Source of the DNA: Jutongia huaianensis
GTDB lineage: Bacteria; Bacillota; Clostridia; Lachnospirales; Lachnospiraceae
Assembly (NCBI RefSeq): GCF_014384985.1
Contig: NZ_JACRSX010000022.1
Span: 1 to 45,617, forward strand
Reading direction: 5' to 3'
Length of the DNA stretch: 45,617 bases
Position 1 is the first letter of the stretch. Every line of letters starts with the position of its first letter. The notes under the pieces were generated by a model that was given only the letters and a program-made list of their open reading frames with translations, was not told where the DNA came from and ran no database searches. Both the position numbers and the translations under genes were made by a program. Shown here in pieces: positions 1-8,983 of the stretch.

Positions 1-425
1 TCAGGATTAAACTGCTCATCAAGGATATTTTGCAATTCATTACTGAAATCGGAATCCTTGGTTGTTACTGTCCATGGACGGATCCATTGGGCTTTGATGC
101 CCATTTGTTTCATGTATTTGCCGACAGTTCTTTCAGAAACGTTTTCCCCTGTTTTACGCAATTCCCTTGTGATCTTAGGGGCACCATAATTCTGATGAGA
201 ATTGTCATAAATCTTTTTGATCTTTTCCTTGAGCAGTTTCCTGCGTTTGGCAGTATCGGATGGCATATGCCGTTTCCATGTGGCATACCCTGACCGTGAA
301 ACGCCTAAATATTTTAACATTCCGGAAACAGAAACCCGGCGTCCTGCTTTTTTAGCGTTTTCTGCTTTAACGATAACTTCGAGATAAACAGCTTCCGTTA
401 TTCGCCCAGAATGTTTATGGCTTTT
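1..425 (-). CDS. IS3-family transposase OrfB, N-terminal part (cut by window edge)
   Basis: This frame encodes the N-terminal ~140 residues of an IS3/IS150-type OrfB. Visible are the lead-in EAVYLEVIVKAENAKKAG, the helical HTH_21-type segment with VSRSGYATWKRH, and the family motif YGAPKITRELRKTGENVSERTVGKYM just before the rve integrase core. The DDE catalytic residues are beyond the window edge. The frame is -1 relative to orfA and has no convincing start codon of its own, so it is probably made as an OrfAB fusion by ribosomal frameshifting at the A7 tract. Confidence 0.85.
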
Positions 426-682
426 TTTAGCACATCAAGCGCGTCCTTGGCATCACGCAATTCTCTCTTCAGACGGGCGATCTCTTTTGCCTCATCCGAA
501 GAATAATTGCCGGATCCACGGCATTTCAGATTACCGGATTCCCGCAGCTCCTTCTGCCATCTGGACAGAGACTGCTGGCTGATGCCTAGATTTGATGCAC
601 AGCCGACCAATCCCAGTTCACGGTGATCATGATAGTACTGGACGGCATCCAGTTTAAACTGTTTGTCAAAATGTTTTGCCAT
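398..682 (-). CDS. IS3-family transposase OrfA
   Basis: This 94-residue protein has the OrfA layout: an N-terminal helix-turn-helix (about residues 8-45, with the recognition segment NLGISQQSLSRWQKEL) and a C-terminal leucine-zipper-like helix (about residues 64-92) that dimerises with OrfAB. OrfA binds the terminal inverted repeats and inhibits transposition. The length is typical of the family. The start has an AGGAGG-like site just upstream (GAAGGAGGAATTTATC). It overlaps orfB in the -1 frame. Confidence 0.92.
   Translation of the reverse strand: MAKHFDKQFKLDAVQYYHDHRELGLVGCASNLGISQQSLSRWQKELRESGNLKCRGSGNYSSDEAKEIARLKRELRDAKDALDVLKKAINILGE
422..428 (-). promoter_or_regulatory. A7 slippery site for -1 programmed frameshifting
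   Basis: On the minus strand the 3' end of orfA contains CTAAAAAAAGC about 25 nt before its stop. The orfB frame is exactly -1 to orfA, and shifting on the A7 run joins it to ...SHKHSGRITEAVYLEV. IS3 elements commonly use A6/A7 slippage. A stimulatory downstream structure was not worked out. Confidence 0.6.
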
Positions 683-748
683 GATAAATTCCTCCTTCAG
701 TACGATACTTTTATTGTATCACTAATCGACGGAATGAAAAGCTCTCAC

Positions 749-776
749 TTTGACTTGTACTATTTATATTCTAACA
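749..776. repeat. IS terminal inverted repeat (right end of left copy)
   Basis: Read on the minus strand from 776 it contains TAGTACAAGTCAAA. It matches the end of the IS copy at 45507, which has TAGTACAAGTTAAA, with an indel of about 4 bases near the tip. Confidence 0.6.
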
Positions 777-839
777 CCAGCTTCGCTCATTTCTCTGTTA
801 AGAAATTTGCTCGCAAAACAGGGCATATGCCCTAACAAT

Positions 840-941
840 AAAAAAGAAATAGCATCCCCAACCCTCGCAAAGTTTAGGATGCTATTCTTATAAACATTTT
901 AATACTGAGGGCAATCGGATAACACATCCGATAACCTTTCT
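840..941 (-). ncRNA. Candidate small RNA A
   Basis: On the minus strand a promoter-like pair TTGAAA (971-976) and TATAAT (948-953) with a 17-bp spacer precedes about 100 nt with no credible ORF. The transcript would contain a hairpin ATCGGAT/ATCCGAT (915-933) and end at a hairpin AATAGCATCC/GGATGCTATT (848-886) followed by TTTCTTTTTT. The start region TATAATCTACT plus AGAAAG is shared with a second locus at 23045-23131, which has the same order of parts. This is inference from architecture; no known RNA family is assigned. Confidence 0.4.
841..886 (-). terminator. Rho-independent terminator
   Basis: A 10-bp stem (848-857 with 877-886) is followed on the minus strand by a T-rich run (TTTCTTTTTT). 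It would end candidate small RNA A and any read-through from the ABC operon. Confidence 0.7.
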
Positions 942-958
942 AAGTAGATTATACATCA

Positions 959-987
959 GGGTACTTGTACTTTCAAGTACCCTTTTT
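959..987 (+). terminator. Hairpin with T-tract, plus-strand terminator
   Basis: GGGTACTTG (959-967) pairs with CAAGTACCC (974-982) and is followed by TTTTT on the plus strand. The same bases hold the -35 box of candidate small RNA A on the other strand, so the hairpin may be partly coincidental. Confidence 0.45.
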
Positions 988-1075
988 AATCATCCGGTGA
1001 TAGATAGACACCCAGTGAAGCATTTAATGCATCCATTTGTCCTGTCAATTCTTTTCTTTTTTTGATGTTTTGCAT
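986..1075 (-). CDS. 29-residue ORF translationally coupled to the ABC operon
   Basis: The ATG (1073-1075) overlaps the stop of the upstream ABC gene as TAATG, an arrangement typical of translational coupling. The 29-residue product is polar and mostly helical-looking (starts MQNIKKRKELTG, ends YLSPDD). I do not recognise it. A GGA lies 3 bases before the ATG, so reinitiation rather than a full ribosome binding site is likely. It could be a real small protein or chance. Confidence 0.35.
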   Translation of the reverse strand: MQNIKKRKELTGQMDALNASLGVYLSPDD

Positions 1076-3531
1076 TATTCCGTATATCTGAGTGGGAATC
1101 CCGGCAGATTACATTTCCAGACGGCACCATATGCCACTGTGACAAGTCCGGTCAATACACCGCCGAAAATCAACGCAATCCACCAGGTCATGTCCACAAA
1201 ATAATTGAATGACGGAATCGAAGACATAATCTGCACTACGATCCAGCATATCATCACAACCGGCAGACATACAAAGCTTGTATTCCGGAGGGCATACAGC
1301 ATTTTCATTCTCCACAGCACACTTCGTCTGATCCCCACGAACTGACTGACGATCATCTCTTTTCTCTGGGACAGAATCTGAAACCAGATCAACACAAGAA
1401 TCACAACAAACACAACTGCAACAAAAGCAATCAGATATTCATAATCCATCCGGAGCATGGAATGCTTTTCTTCCAGTGCTTTCTGAAACTGTTCCTGTGT
1501 CGTCTGCTGCATCACAACCGGAAACTTATCTTTTCCCCGTTCCATATCCTTCCGAATCTGGGCGATCATTTTCTGCGGCGATTCCGCATAGGCATAACAT
1601 TTGTGATCCTGAATCGCTTTTTCCCTGGAAATGTCATAACAAAATCCCTCCGGAATAATGTAATCATAGCCCTCCTCGGAAAAAGTTCCTGCAATGTAAC
1701 ATTCCCAACCCGTAAGATCCTTCAGGGTCTTTAAAATCGTTTCCTTCTTTTCTTTATCACTGGCGCCCTCCGCCTGTGCTAGGATTCTTTCCGAAACGAG
1801 CACCTCATTATCATTCAGATACAGATCTTTATATTTCTTTGGATACAACGCGCTGATTTCTTCGGCTGTTATCAAAGAAGGAAGCTCATATGCCATACTT
1901 AGCCGCAGGGTATCACTGCCATAAACGGACGGCTCATCCCGGCTGCCGATCCCAACGATCGTTACGGGATTTCCCGTAACGAAGGACACCTTCTGCCCCA
2001 GAAACTGTTTGTCATCCAGAAATAATTCCCGCAGAATATTATTATCCTGTCTTGCACGTTTTAAAAGCCACCGGTCCACCACGATCTCATTGCGGTTCTT
2101 TGGCATCCTTCCATATTGTATATCCACCGTCGAGATCTCCTTAACGGAAATCATGGAAAAATCCTGTACCTTGCACAGATGACCGGATAATTGCAGATAA
2201 CCGTCATACTGCACATTCATGGTATCATTCAGTGCCGGCATGATATCGCTGTAGCCCCCTGCAGTCAGATATTGATCGTAAAAAAGTTCAATCCCCGACC
2301 GTGTAAAACCACCCTGTGAAAAATCAAAGGTCACCAAATGACTGTCTGTTGTCTGCAGAGCAAGCTTATTCAGAGAATCTCTGGAGCGGTAGTCCGTAAA
2401 TATCAGAAATGTGACCACCGTAAATAATAAAAGTGTCAGCCGCATAAAAAGCCATCGGCCATGTCCCTCCGAAAGTCCGGCAGAAACCTTTAAGAGCTCC
2501 GGCAGCCGGTAATGCTGTCGGAAAGCCTGTGAAATACTCTCCAGTCCCAGCTCCTGCCCCTCCAGAGTATCCATATACTCCGGCCGTAGACCATCGACCA
2601 CCTTGCAGTCACTGTCCTTTAACAGAATGATCTCTTCCTCGCCGGTTCCTTTGACAAAAAACTTGTGATTACGGTGAATGATCTGAATGGTGTTTTCCTG
2701 TGCAGTATTTTCCTGTTCTGTCTCCTCCTGCATTTCCTCTTCCTGCTCATAAAACTGAACCTGCAAATGCTCCAGTTTCTGCTGCGTCCGGCGATATTCC
2801 CCCAGATAAATATCCTTCCATTCCATACGGCGGATCTGTTCCGCCGCATTGTTTTCCCGGTCAGACACGATCCGCCCCTCCTCCAGATGAATGATCCTGT
2901 CTGCAAATCCCTTCACCATATTCTGTTCATGGGACACCAGAACCACCAGTGCTTTTTCGGAAAAGGCCCGCAACAGCTGCATGATCCGGATGGTATTCTC
3001 CTCATCCAGATTTCCGGTGGGTTCATCTGCAAAAATAATCCTTGGGCATGTTACAAAGGCTCTTGCCACAGCGACCCGCTGCATCTGCCCTCCCGAAAGA
3101 TATTCCAGACGGCGGTTTTTGTACTTCTCCATCCCCACAGCCTCCAGAGTCAGCCGGATCCGCTCCTGTTCTTCCTCCCCGGAAAGCTCATACGGAACCA
3201 ATGCCATCCGGACATTTTCCAGAACCGTCAGTTCTTCCCTCATATATTCATTTCGAAAGACAAATGCGATATTCCGGTTCCGGTATTCTTCCATAGAATT
3301 CTTCCGGGGCATGATCACATGTTTTCCTTCATATACCATCCGGCCATCGTCAAAACAGTCCAGACCGCTGATGCACCTTAAAAGAGTCGTCTTTCCGCAG
3401 CCACTCTCCCCCACCACGGCAATAAGACCATGGGACGGCAGTTCCAGATTGATCTCCTGTAATACATGTTTTTCGTTTTTCTTATGACGATCATAATATT
3501 TCTCCAGATTTTCTACCCGTATCATAGCCAT
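1075..3531 (-). CDS. ABC transporter, fused ATPase and FtsX/MacB-type permease (818 aa)
   Basis: N-terminal ATPase: Walker A GESGCGKTT (41-49), signature LSGGQ (145-149), Walker B IIFADEP (165-171), switch H201. After about residue 355 comes a MacB-like permease: one membrane helix (about 365-385), a large extracellular domain, then three helices (about 690-810), the four-helix MacB/FtsX topology. Such pumps usually act from the membrane by mechanotransmission on lipoproteins or peptides rather than by channelling substrate. Unusually, the Q-loop glutamine is an arginine (R93 in FVFRNEY), whereas the two sister ATPases keep Q. It is the last large gene of the operon, 6 bp after the previous one. 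Substrate unknown. Confidence 0.88.
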   Translation of the reverse strand: MAMIRVENLEKYYDRHKKNEKHVLQEINLELPSHGLIAVVGESGCGKTTLLRCISGLDCFDDGRMVYEGKHVIMPRKNSMEEYRNRNIAFVFRNEYMREELTVLENVRMALVPYELSGEEEQERIRLTLEAVGMEKYKNRRLEYLSGGQMQRVAVARAFVTCPRIIFADEPTGNLDEENTIRIMQLLRAFSEKALVVLVSHEQNMVKGFADRIIHLEEGRIVSDRENNAAEQIRRMEWKDIYLGEYRRTQQKLEHLQVQFYEQEEEMQEETEQENTAQENTIQIIHRNHKFFVKGTGEEEIILLKDSDCKVVDGLRPEYMDTLEGQELGLESISQAFRQHYRLPELLKVSAGLSEGHGRWLFMRLTLLLFTVVTFLIFTDYRSRDSLNKLALQTTDSHLVTFDFSQGGFTRSGIELFYDQYLTAGGYSDIMPALNDTMNVQYDGYLQLSGHLCKVQDFSMISVKEISTVDIQYGRMPKNRNEIVVDRWLLKRARQDNNILRELFLDDKQFLGQKVSFVTGNPVTIVGIGSRDEPSVYGSDTLRLSMAYELPSLITAEEISALYPKKYKDLYLNDNEVLVSERILAQAEGASDKEKKETILKTLKDLTGWECYIAGTFSEEGYDYIIPEGFCYDISREKAIQDHKCYAYAESPQKMIAQIRKDMERGKDKFPVVMQQTTQEQFQKALEEKHSMLRMDYEYLIAFVAVVFVVILVLIWFQILSQRKEMIVSQFVGIRRSVLWRMKMLYALRNTSFVCLPVVMICWIVVQIMSSIPSFNYFVDMTWWIALIFGGVLTGLVTVAYGAVWKCNLPGFPLRYTE

Positions 3532-3537
3532 CCCTCC

Positions 3538-5751
3538 TTACATGATCTGACGCTTTAACCACTTTTTATAAAATCTGCAATGTAAAAGCCATGACGCACA
3601 CACACAGACAACATTATACAAAAGCACGCACACGGCTCCTGTGACCGTATAATAATCTAACATCACCCGCGCCTCCTCATTATAATGCAGAAGCCACACC
3701 ACGATGCCTCCCAGGACAAGTACCGGTATAAGCTCCAGAATAAGCTCTGCTGCCTCGATCCAAAGCAAACGGTCCACCGTTATCCCCAAAGTCTGCATCA
3801 GAAACTCCTCTGGGCGCCGGATCCGGTAAAAGATCATATGCACCAGGATCTGTACCAGAAACATCACACCCAGAATCGCTCCCATGATCTCAAAAATATT
3901 CATTCTCTGCTGCAGCCGGTCCGGATCATACTCCGTCTTGCTGACACGGTATGTACTGACCCCGTCATACCCTTTTGCACGAAGACTTCGGATCACACGG
4001 TCCGTACTGTTATAGCTTTTGATATAGACAGAAATCTCCCCCGACTGTTCCTTTCCGTAATCGCCATAGCACTCACGAAATATCGGTTCACTGACCCCCA
4101 GAAAAAATGAAGTACTGCTGTGAGTCTTTTTTGTATATTGTACTGATATCTTCTTTTCTCCCATCTCCAGCTGCTCTGTCCCGGCAAAAACCTTCCTGAG
4201 TTTTTTGTCAAATTGATACAATATTGATGCCGGTACCTGAAAGGAATCATCCAGCGCCACTCCGGCTCCGGATGCCACATCGCTGATAAACGGGATCACC
4301 CGGAGGCTGCCCAGATATTTTCCATCCTTCCGGCCATAATTCATAATAACGTCCTCCGATGCCAGCGGAAGGTACAGCATCTCACAGAAATCATCCGAAA
4401 AATAAACCTGCGGTGTCCGGCCATTGCTGATTCCCGCCACCCGGAAGGTGTATTTCAGGGTTTCATCCCTGCCCCAGTAATTCCTGCATTGAAAAGAAAT
4501 GTTGACCGTACCTCCTTTTGGGATGCCTACGCCTCGGGACACAACAATCTCCCCCGTTTTCTCTGCCATGGTTCCTTCTTTAATATCCTGTTTTTTTAGT
4601 ACATAAACGGATTTCATATATCCCTTCTGATCTCTGGAACTTATCGTATACTCTATTTCATTGACCGCTCCGTACAGATCTGCCGCCACCACTTCGGGCT
4701 GCTTTAGTATTTCCTCCAGATCCGTCTTTCCCATTGCAGAACCATCGGAGCGTTTCACCAGAAGTCTCGTCCTGTCCTGCTCTCCAAAGATCGAGTCATC
4801 CGTCACTCTGGCGATCCGGTCATCCCGAAACATCTGGATTTCTCCAATCGAACCATAAGAGATCACGGCAACCAGCATCATCAGCAGAAGGATCAGCCCT
4901 GTTTTCACCTTATGACCCCGGATATTTTTCCATGCAAAATACAAAATATCTTTCCGGTCTGCTTTCCTTTGTAACCCGCTTTTACCGGGATCCATCGTTT
5001 TAAGACACTGCTTTTTGTCCCCGTTCTGCGCATCTGATCCATTTGTTTCCTGCAGCCTGACATCATCCATCACCTGCCCATTCCGGAGCGTAACCTTTCT
5101 GGAAACAAACTCCTGCGCCTCCGCAAAGTCATGGGTCACCATGATCACCAGACTGTCCTTTGCCACATCACGAAGCAGCCGGAGAATTTCCAGACTGCTC
5201 TGGTGATCCAGATTGCCGGTGGGTTCATCCGCCAGAATGATCGGTGCCGATACGGCAACCGCTCTCGCAATCGCCAGCCTCTGCTTCTGTCCGCTGGATA
5301 ACTGTCCTGCCTTATGATTTTCATAGTCCTTCAGACCGGCCCGGCGTAATGCATTTACTGCTTTTTCCTGTGCATTCTCTTCCATTCCGGCAATTCGAAG
5401 CGCCATGATCACATTGTCCATCACCGTATAATGCTCGATCAGTTTATAATCCTGCCATATCATACCGATCTCCCGGCGGCGTATCTCATTCCATTCCTCC
5501 GGAGAGCAGGAAAAACACGACTCTCCATGCAAAAACAGATCACCGTCATCCAGAGGAATCAGACCACAGATCGCACGCAGCAGTGTGGATTTGCCGCTTC
5601 CACTTTCCCCGGTCACTGCCACAAATTCTCCCCGCTCAAACTTCAGGCTGATACGCCGCAGTGCCTCTACAACATGGGTATCTGTTTTATAATATTTACT
5701 CGCCAATTTTAATTCTACTAATGTCTCACGCAATATCCTGCACCCTTCCAT
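3538..5751 (-). CDS. ABC transporter, fused ATPase and FtsX/MacB-type permease (737 aa)
   Basis: ATPase domain with Walker A GESGSGKST (48-56), Q-loop Q100, signature LSSGQ (151-155; the middle G is S), Walker B IILADEP (171-177) and H207. The permease half has a helix near residues 280-300, an extracellular domain, and three helices near the C-terminus (about 625-730). The ORF starts inside the upstream ATPase gene. The first ~11 residues have no family match and no clear ribosome binding site, so a TTG at codon 7 (5733) is an alternative start. It probably pairs with the 818-residue protein, or either may self-associate. Substrate unknown; no bacitracin-type two-component pair is adjacent. 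Confidence 0.88.
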   Translation of the reverse strand: MEGCRILRETLVELKLASKYYKTDTHVVEALRRISLKFERGEFVAVTGESGSGKSTLLRAICGLIPLDDGDLFLHGESCFSCSPEEWNEIRRREIGMIWQDYKLIEHYTVMDNVIMALRIAGMEENAQEKAVNALRRAGLKDYENHKAGQLSSGQKQRLAIARAVAVSAPIILADEPTGNLDHQSSLEILRLLRDVAKDSLVIMVTHDFAEAQEFVSRKVTLRNGQVMDDVRLQETNGSDAQNGDKKQCLKTMDPGKSGLQRKADRKDILYFAWKNIRGHKVKTGLILLLMMLVAVISYGSIGEIQMFRDDRIARVTDDSIFGEQDRTRLLVKRSDGSAMGKTDLEEILKQPEVVAADLYGAVNEIEYTISSRDQKGYMKSVYVLKKQDIKEGTMAEKTGEIVVSRGVGIPKGGTVNISFQCRNYWGRDETLKYTFRVAGISNGRTPQVYFSDDFCEMLYLPLASEDVIMNYGRKDGKYLGSLRVIPFISDVASGAGVALDDSFQVPASILYQFDKKLRKVFAGTEQLEMGEKKISVQYTKKTHSSTSFFLGVSEPIFRECYGDYGKEQSGEISVYIKSYNSTDRVIRSLRAKGYDGVSTYRVSKTEYDPDRLQQRMNIFEIMGAILGVMFLVQILVHMIFYRIRRPEEFLMQTLGITVDRLLWIEAAELILELIPVLVLGGIVVWLLHYNEEARVMLDYYTVTGAVCVLLYNVVCVCASWLLHCRFYKKWLKRQIM

Positions 5752-6403
5752 CTACTATTTTGATGATCCGATCACAGCTTTCCGCCACCAGTCTGTCATG
5801 GGTCACGATCACCATCGTGGTTCCCTTTTCATTTAAGGTCCTAAGCAGCTTCATGATCTCCCCACTTGTCACAGAATCCAGTGCTCCCGTTGGTTCATCC
5901 GCAAATAGAATCTCCGGGCGATTCACCAGACCTCTTGCAATCGCTACCCTTTGTTTCTGGCCACCGGACAGCTTGCACACCGGTTTTCCGGCATACTCTT
6001 TCATGGAAACCGCCTCCAATGCCTCCAGTGCCATATTTCTTTTTTCCTTTTTTCTGCGTTTCTTTGCCGAGAAATCCAATGGCATCATAACATTTTCCAA
6101 TGCAGTAAAATCCTCGATCAGAGCAAAATCCTGCATAACAATTCCCATTTTTTCATTTCGTATCTCTGCCATCCGGGCATCCCCCATTCTCCCGATCAGT
6201 TCTCCGTCCAGCAGATACTCTCCATTGTCGTACCGGTCAATGCAGGACAAAATATGTAACAGAGTGCTTTTGCCTGCGCCGCTTGCTCCCATGATAGCAG
6301 TCATCTCCCCGTCATGAATCGTCAGATTGATTCCCTTTAACACCTCACAGCCGTTCTCCTCTCCGAGATTATAGGCTTTATTCAGATTTTTTATTTCGAT
6401 CAT
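5726..6403 (-). CDS. ABC transporter ATP-binding protein (MacB/LolD type)
   Basis: Stand-alone ATPase of about 225 residues. Walker A GASGAGKST (39-47), Q-loop MQDFALI, signature LSGGQKQR, Walker B ILFADEP and a switch histidine in VTHD. Length and motifs match the LolD/MacB/FtsE exporter clade. The open frame continues 39 codons further upstream but that part lies inside the preceding permease gene; the start chosen is the second of two adjacent ATGs (6406, 6403), 4 nt after AGGGGGAG. It overlaps the preceding stop. It probably energises the two separate permeases encoded just upstream. Confidence 0.92.
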   Translation of the reverse strand: MIEIKNLNKAYNLGEENGCEVLKGINLTIHDGEMTAIMGASGAGKSTLLHILSCIDRYDNGEYLLDGELIGRMGDARMAEIRNEKMGIVMQDFALIEDFTALENVMMPLDFSAKKRRKKEKRNMALEALEAVSMKEYAGKPVCKLSGGQKQRVAIARGLVNRPEILFADEPTGALDSVTSGEIMKLLRTLNEKGTTMVIVTHDRLVAESCDRIIKIVDGRVQDIA

Positions 6404-7683
6404 CATTCTCCCCCTCTCGTTAATATTTCCTTTGCACTCACTCCATGGGTCTCCCGACGTACCACACCGATCCCAAACAGAGTAAACAACAGACATAACA
6501 GCAGACACCCCGCCATCTGCCAAAGACCCGGTGAAATCACCGTATACTTTAACGCACCGCCAAACTTCAGCAAAAACAATCCCGCCGTCACCAGAAGAAA
6601 GCTTCCTCCTTCCAGAAGTATCATGCTGAATATATGGATTGACCTACACTTTTTCCACGACAATCCGTTAATGTAATACACCGCATAATTCCGCAAACTT
6701 TTCTGAACCATGATCGCCATATTACAGACCGTAGATAAAACCGTCATGATACATAATGTGATCAGGATCGGCAGGATCATCCGGACCTGTTCCCAGATAT
6801 ACTTTTTACTCTCCCTTCGGATCAATTCATAGTCTTTGGTATCTGTAGCCGTAGCGTTTTTCATTACCTTTTCCTGATTGCTGCTGATCACCTTCGGATC
6901 CTCGGTTTCCCAGGAAAAGAAACATTCCCCTAACATCTTCTCCGTCCATGCACCGGCATGCTGATGCTTACACCGCAGCAGATCGGACTGTATCCCGAAA
7001 AGATATAAGCCGTCATTATAATAATCATAATAATCCCAGAACAATGTCCGGTAGTCCTCCTTACTTTTTTTCCCCTCCAATTTGGAGCCCAGAATAGAAG
7101 CTCCGTTTTCAATAATGCCAATAACCTTAAAAGATATCTTGGTATCATCACCTTCATTGACCCAATCTCTCAATTCCTTTTCGGCACTCAGGGTATCTCC
7201 CACCTGATACCTGCCATCCTTTCCTCCTTTTTGTGCGATCACAACCTCCAGCTCCTCCGTCTGTTTATCCCGGTCAGAAAACCATCTTCCTGCTGCGATT
7301 GCCGGCCGATGACACTTCCACAGTGCCTCATCATATGCGGTCAGACTACAATCCTGCACATCCCCGTCAATGCCCACACCCCAGTTATAGCACCCCTGCA
7401 CCTTTGCATCCGTCAGGCCGCTTTCAACTTCTTCTCTTGTGTATGCACAGCTGTAATGCCATTCTCCCTCCTTGTTCTTGTAATAATCCTGGTAACTCTC
7501 CAATGTATAAACAGCACCATTTCCGGACACCAGATCTGATATCTCCCGGTAGGTATTATAGCGGGAAACAATTGTAGATATCATACTCACCGTTACCGCA
7601 AAAACCACCACGTTTTGCACAAAGATCAAAAGCATCATTAACGGATGATGCCATAATTCTCTCCAGGCATATCTCCATTTCAT
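6403..7683 (-). CDS. FtsX-like ABC permease (426 aa)
   Basis: One membrane helix near residues 10-35 (ending VSMISTIVSRY), a soluble extracellular domain to about residue 300, then three helices (QVRMILPILITLCIMT, MILLEGGSFLLVTAGLFLL, AGCLLLCLLFTLFGIGV). This is the four-helix FtsX/MacB fold without an ATPase. Its start overlaps the previous gene as ATGA and its stop overlaps the next ATPase, so the three are coupled. It likely forms a heterodimer with the 7680-8882 product. Confidence 0.85.
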   Translation of the reverse strand: MKWRYAWRELWHHPLMMLLIFVQNVVVFAVTVSMISTIVSRYNTYREISDLVSGNGAVYTLESYQDYYKNKEGEWHYSCAYTREEVESGLTDAKVQGCYNWGVGIDGDVQDCSLTAYDEALWKCHRPAIAAGRWFSDRDKQTEELEVVIAQKGGKDGRYQVGDTLSAEKELRDWVNEGDDTKISFKVIGIIENGASILGSKLEGKKSKEDYRTLFWDYYDYYNDGLYLFGIQSDLLRCKHQHAGAWTEKMLGECFFSWETEDPKVISSNQEKVMKNATATDTKDYELIRRESKKYIWEQVRMILPILITLCIMTVLSTVCNMAIMVQKSLRNYAVYYINGLSWKKCRSIHIFSMILLEGGSFLLVTAGLFLLKFGGALKYTVISPGLWQMAGCLLLCLLFTLFGIGVVRRETHGVSAKEILTRGGE

Positions 7684-8882
7684 ACTCTTCCACCTCCAAT
7701 CCGCATCCTTCCTTCTCCCTGCAGCCGTCTCCAGATAGAAACCAGCAGAATGATCAGCGAGGATATGTAATAAATCGCAAAAAGCTCCAGATATAGTTTC
7801 AGGCTGTAATGATCATCCACATAAGTGTAAAAAGAACTCATCATCCGCAGGGCAAACCGGTCATACAGAAATACCGACAGCACATAAACCGGCAGTGTCA
7901 GGCAGACACATTCCGCCAGAAACATCACCACGGCACGTCTCCGCTTCATCCCGCAGATCCTCATTGCCCGGATCTCCTCCTGCCTTTTTTCCAGAAAATA
8001 CTGATACAGGATCACAAAATTTAACGCCGAAACCACTGCGATCAGAACCGCAATAATGATCATCGTATTGTAGAGATAAATCTTATCCATATCCGGCAGA
8101 TCCATATCCGGAAGGGATGCATGATCCCCCAGTGTCTCCTCTACCACATCCTTTAACTCCGTGTACTGCAGACTGTTGACGGACTTCGTGAAATCAAAAT
8201 TTATAAATTCATGCAGAGGATAGTCTTCCGGCAGGGATGTGATCGGGACAATGGGCTGATCATAAGTAAAATGTTTTCCTATGATCCGGTACTTTTTTCC
8301 CGCAATAGTCAGGTATTTACGATCCTTTGACCGGATGCTGTCGATATATGGTGTTTTCTGACTCTTAGACATAATTGCCTCATCCAGAGCAACCGGCAGT
8401 CCCTCTTTGTATTCCTCCTCTGTAAAAAATCTTCCTTCCGGCAAAGAATGCGCTGTGATATTGTCACGATACTGCTTCGACATCACGATCTCTCCGTTCT
8501 CCACACCAAACCAACATATATACGGAACATTATCCACAACCACCTCTGTTCCAACATCCAGTACCTCCTTTTGAAATTCCTCGGACAATTTTTTCAGCAG
8601 TCGTTTCAGATCTTTGATAGTGACATATTTTGTCCCCTTCCGTGGAATGATCCGGTAATCACTATCATTAGGATCACCCTTCTGTGTATACAGATCCTGA
8701 AGCTCTACGTCCAGCCAATCCGCCTCCACACTCTGGGCATCCTTTTCCTTCATAAAGGACTGATATAATGAATAGGAAAAATGAAGTAAAAAAACAGACG
8801 ACATCACAGCAGCAATGGATAAAAGATATATCCCCCGCTGATTTGTCATAAAAAGACGAATGTTCCGCAATATATAACGCAT
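7680..8882 (-). CDS. FtsX-like ABC permease, first gene of the operon (400 aa)
   Basis: N-terminal helix (GIYLLSIAAVMSSVFLLHFSY), extracellular domain, and three C-terminal helices (MIIIAVLIAVVSALNFVILY, AECVCLTLPVYVLSVFLYD, YLELFAIYYISSLIILLVSI). The motif EIRAMRICGMKRR in the cytoplasmic loop is typical of FtsX-family permeases. The longest frame starts at 8918, but the ATG at 8882 has GGGGAGG 7 nt upstream and gives a normal signal-anchor start, so it is preferred. Promoter at 8936-8958. Confidence 0.85.
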   Translation of the reverse strand: MRYILRNIRLFMTNQRGIYLLSIAAVMSSVFLLHFSYSLYQSFMKEKDAQSVEADWLDVELQDLYTQKGDPNDSDYRIIPRKGTKYVTIKDLKRLLKKLSEEFQKEVLDVGTEVVVDNVPYICWFGVENGEIVMSKQYRDNITAHSLPEGRFFTEEEYKEGLPVALDEAIMSKSQKTPYIDSIRSKDRKYLTIAGKKYRIIGKHFTYDQPIVPITSLPEDYPLHEFINFDFTKSVNSLQYTELKDVVEETLGDHASLPDMDLPDMDKIYLYNTMIIIAVLIAVVSALNFVILYQYFLEKRQEEIRAMRICGMKRRRAVVMFLAECVCLTLPVYVLSVFLYDRFALRMMSSFYTYVDDHYSLKLYLELFAIYYISSLIILLVSIWRRLQGEGRMRIGGGRV

Positions 8883-8935
8883 ATTTACCCTCCCCTTTAT
8901 ATAGAATAATGATTCCATATATTTAGTATAGCGTT

Positions 8936-8958
8936 ATTATATCATGGAACATTCCATG
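8936..8958 (-). promoter_or_regulatory. ABC operon promoter with palindromic operator
   Basis: On the minus strand TATAAT (8936-8941) is directly preceded by an interrupted palindrome, CATGGAA-2nt-TTCCATG (8943-8958), lying in the spacer where RNA polymerase contacts -10 and -35. No good -35 box is seen at 17 bp. A weak -35 with a spacer palindrome suggests control by a dimeric regulator, either an activator that remodels the spacer or a repressor. No regulator gene is adjacent. Confidence 0.55.
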
Positions 8959-8983
8959 TGTTTTTTAAGAATTCCTTACGAAT

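Larger units (their letters stand above)
1..776 (-). mobile_element. IS3-family (IS150-like) insertion sequence, partial at window edge
   Basis: The element carries orfA followed by the first part of orfB in the -1 frame, the standard IS3 arrangement. Its outer end is placed at 776, where the minus strand begins TGTTAGAA and continues to TAGTACAAGT; the same TAGTACAAGT..AAA..TGAG string occurs inverted at the other end of a copy at 45507. The rest of orfB and the other terminus lie outside the window. The exact end (776 plus or minus a few bases) is inferred from the TG start and the inverted repeat. Confidence 0.85.
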
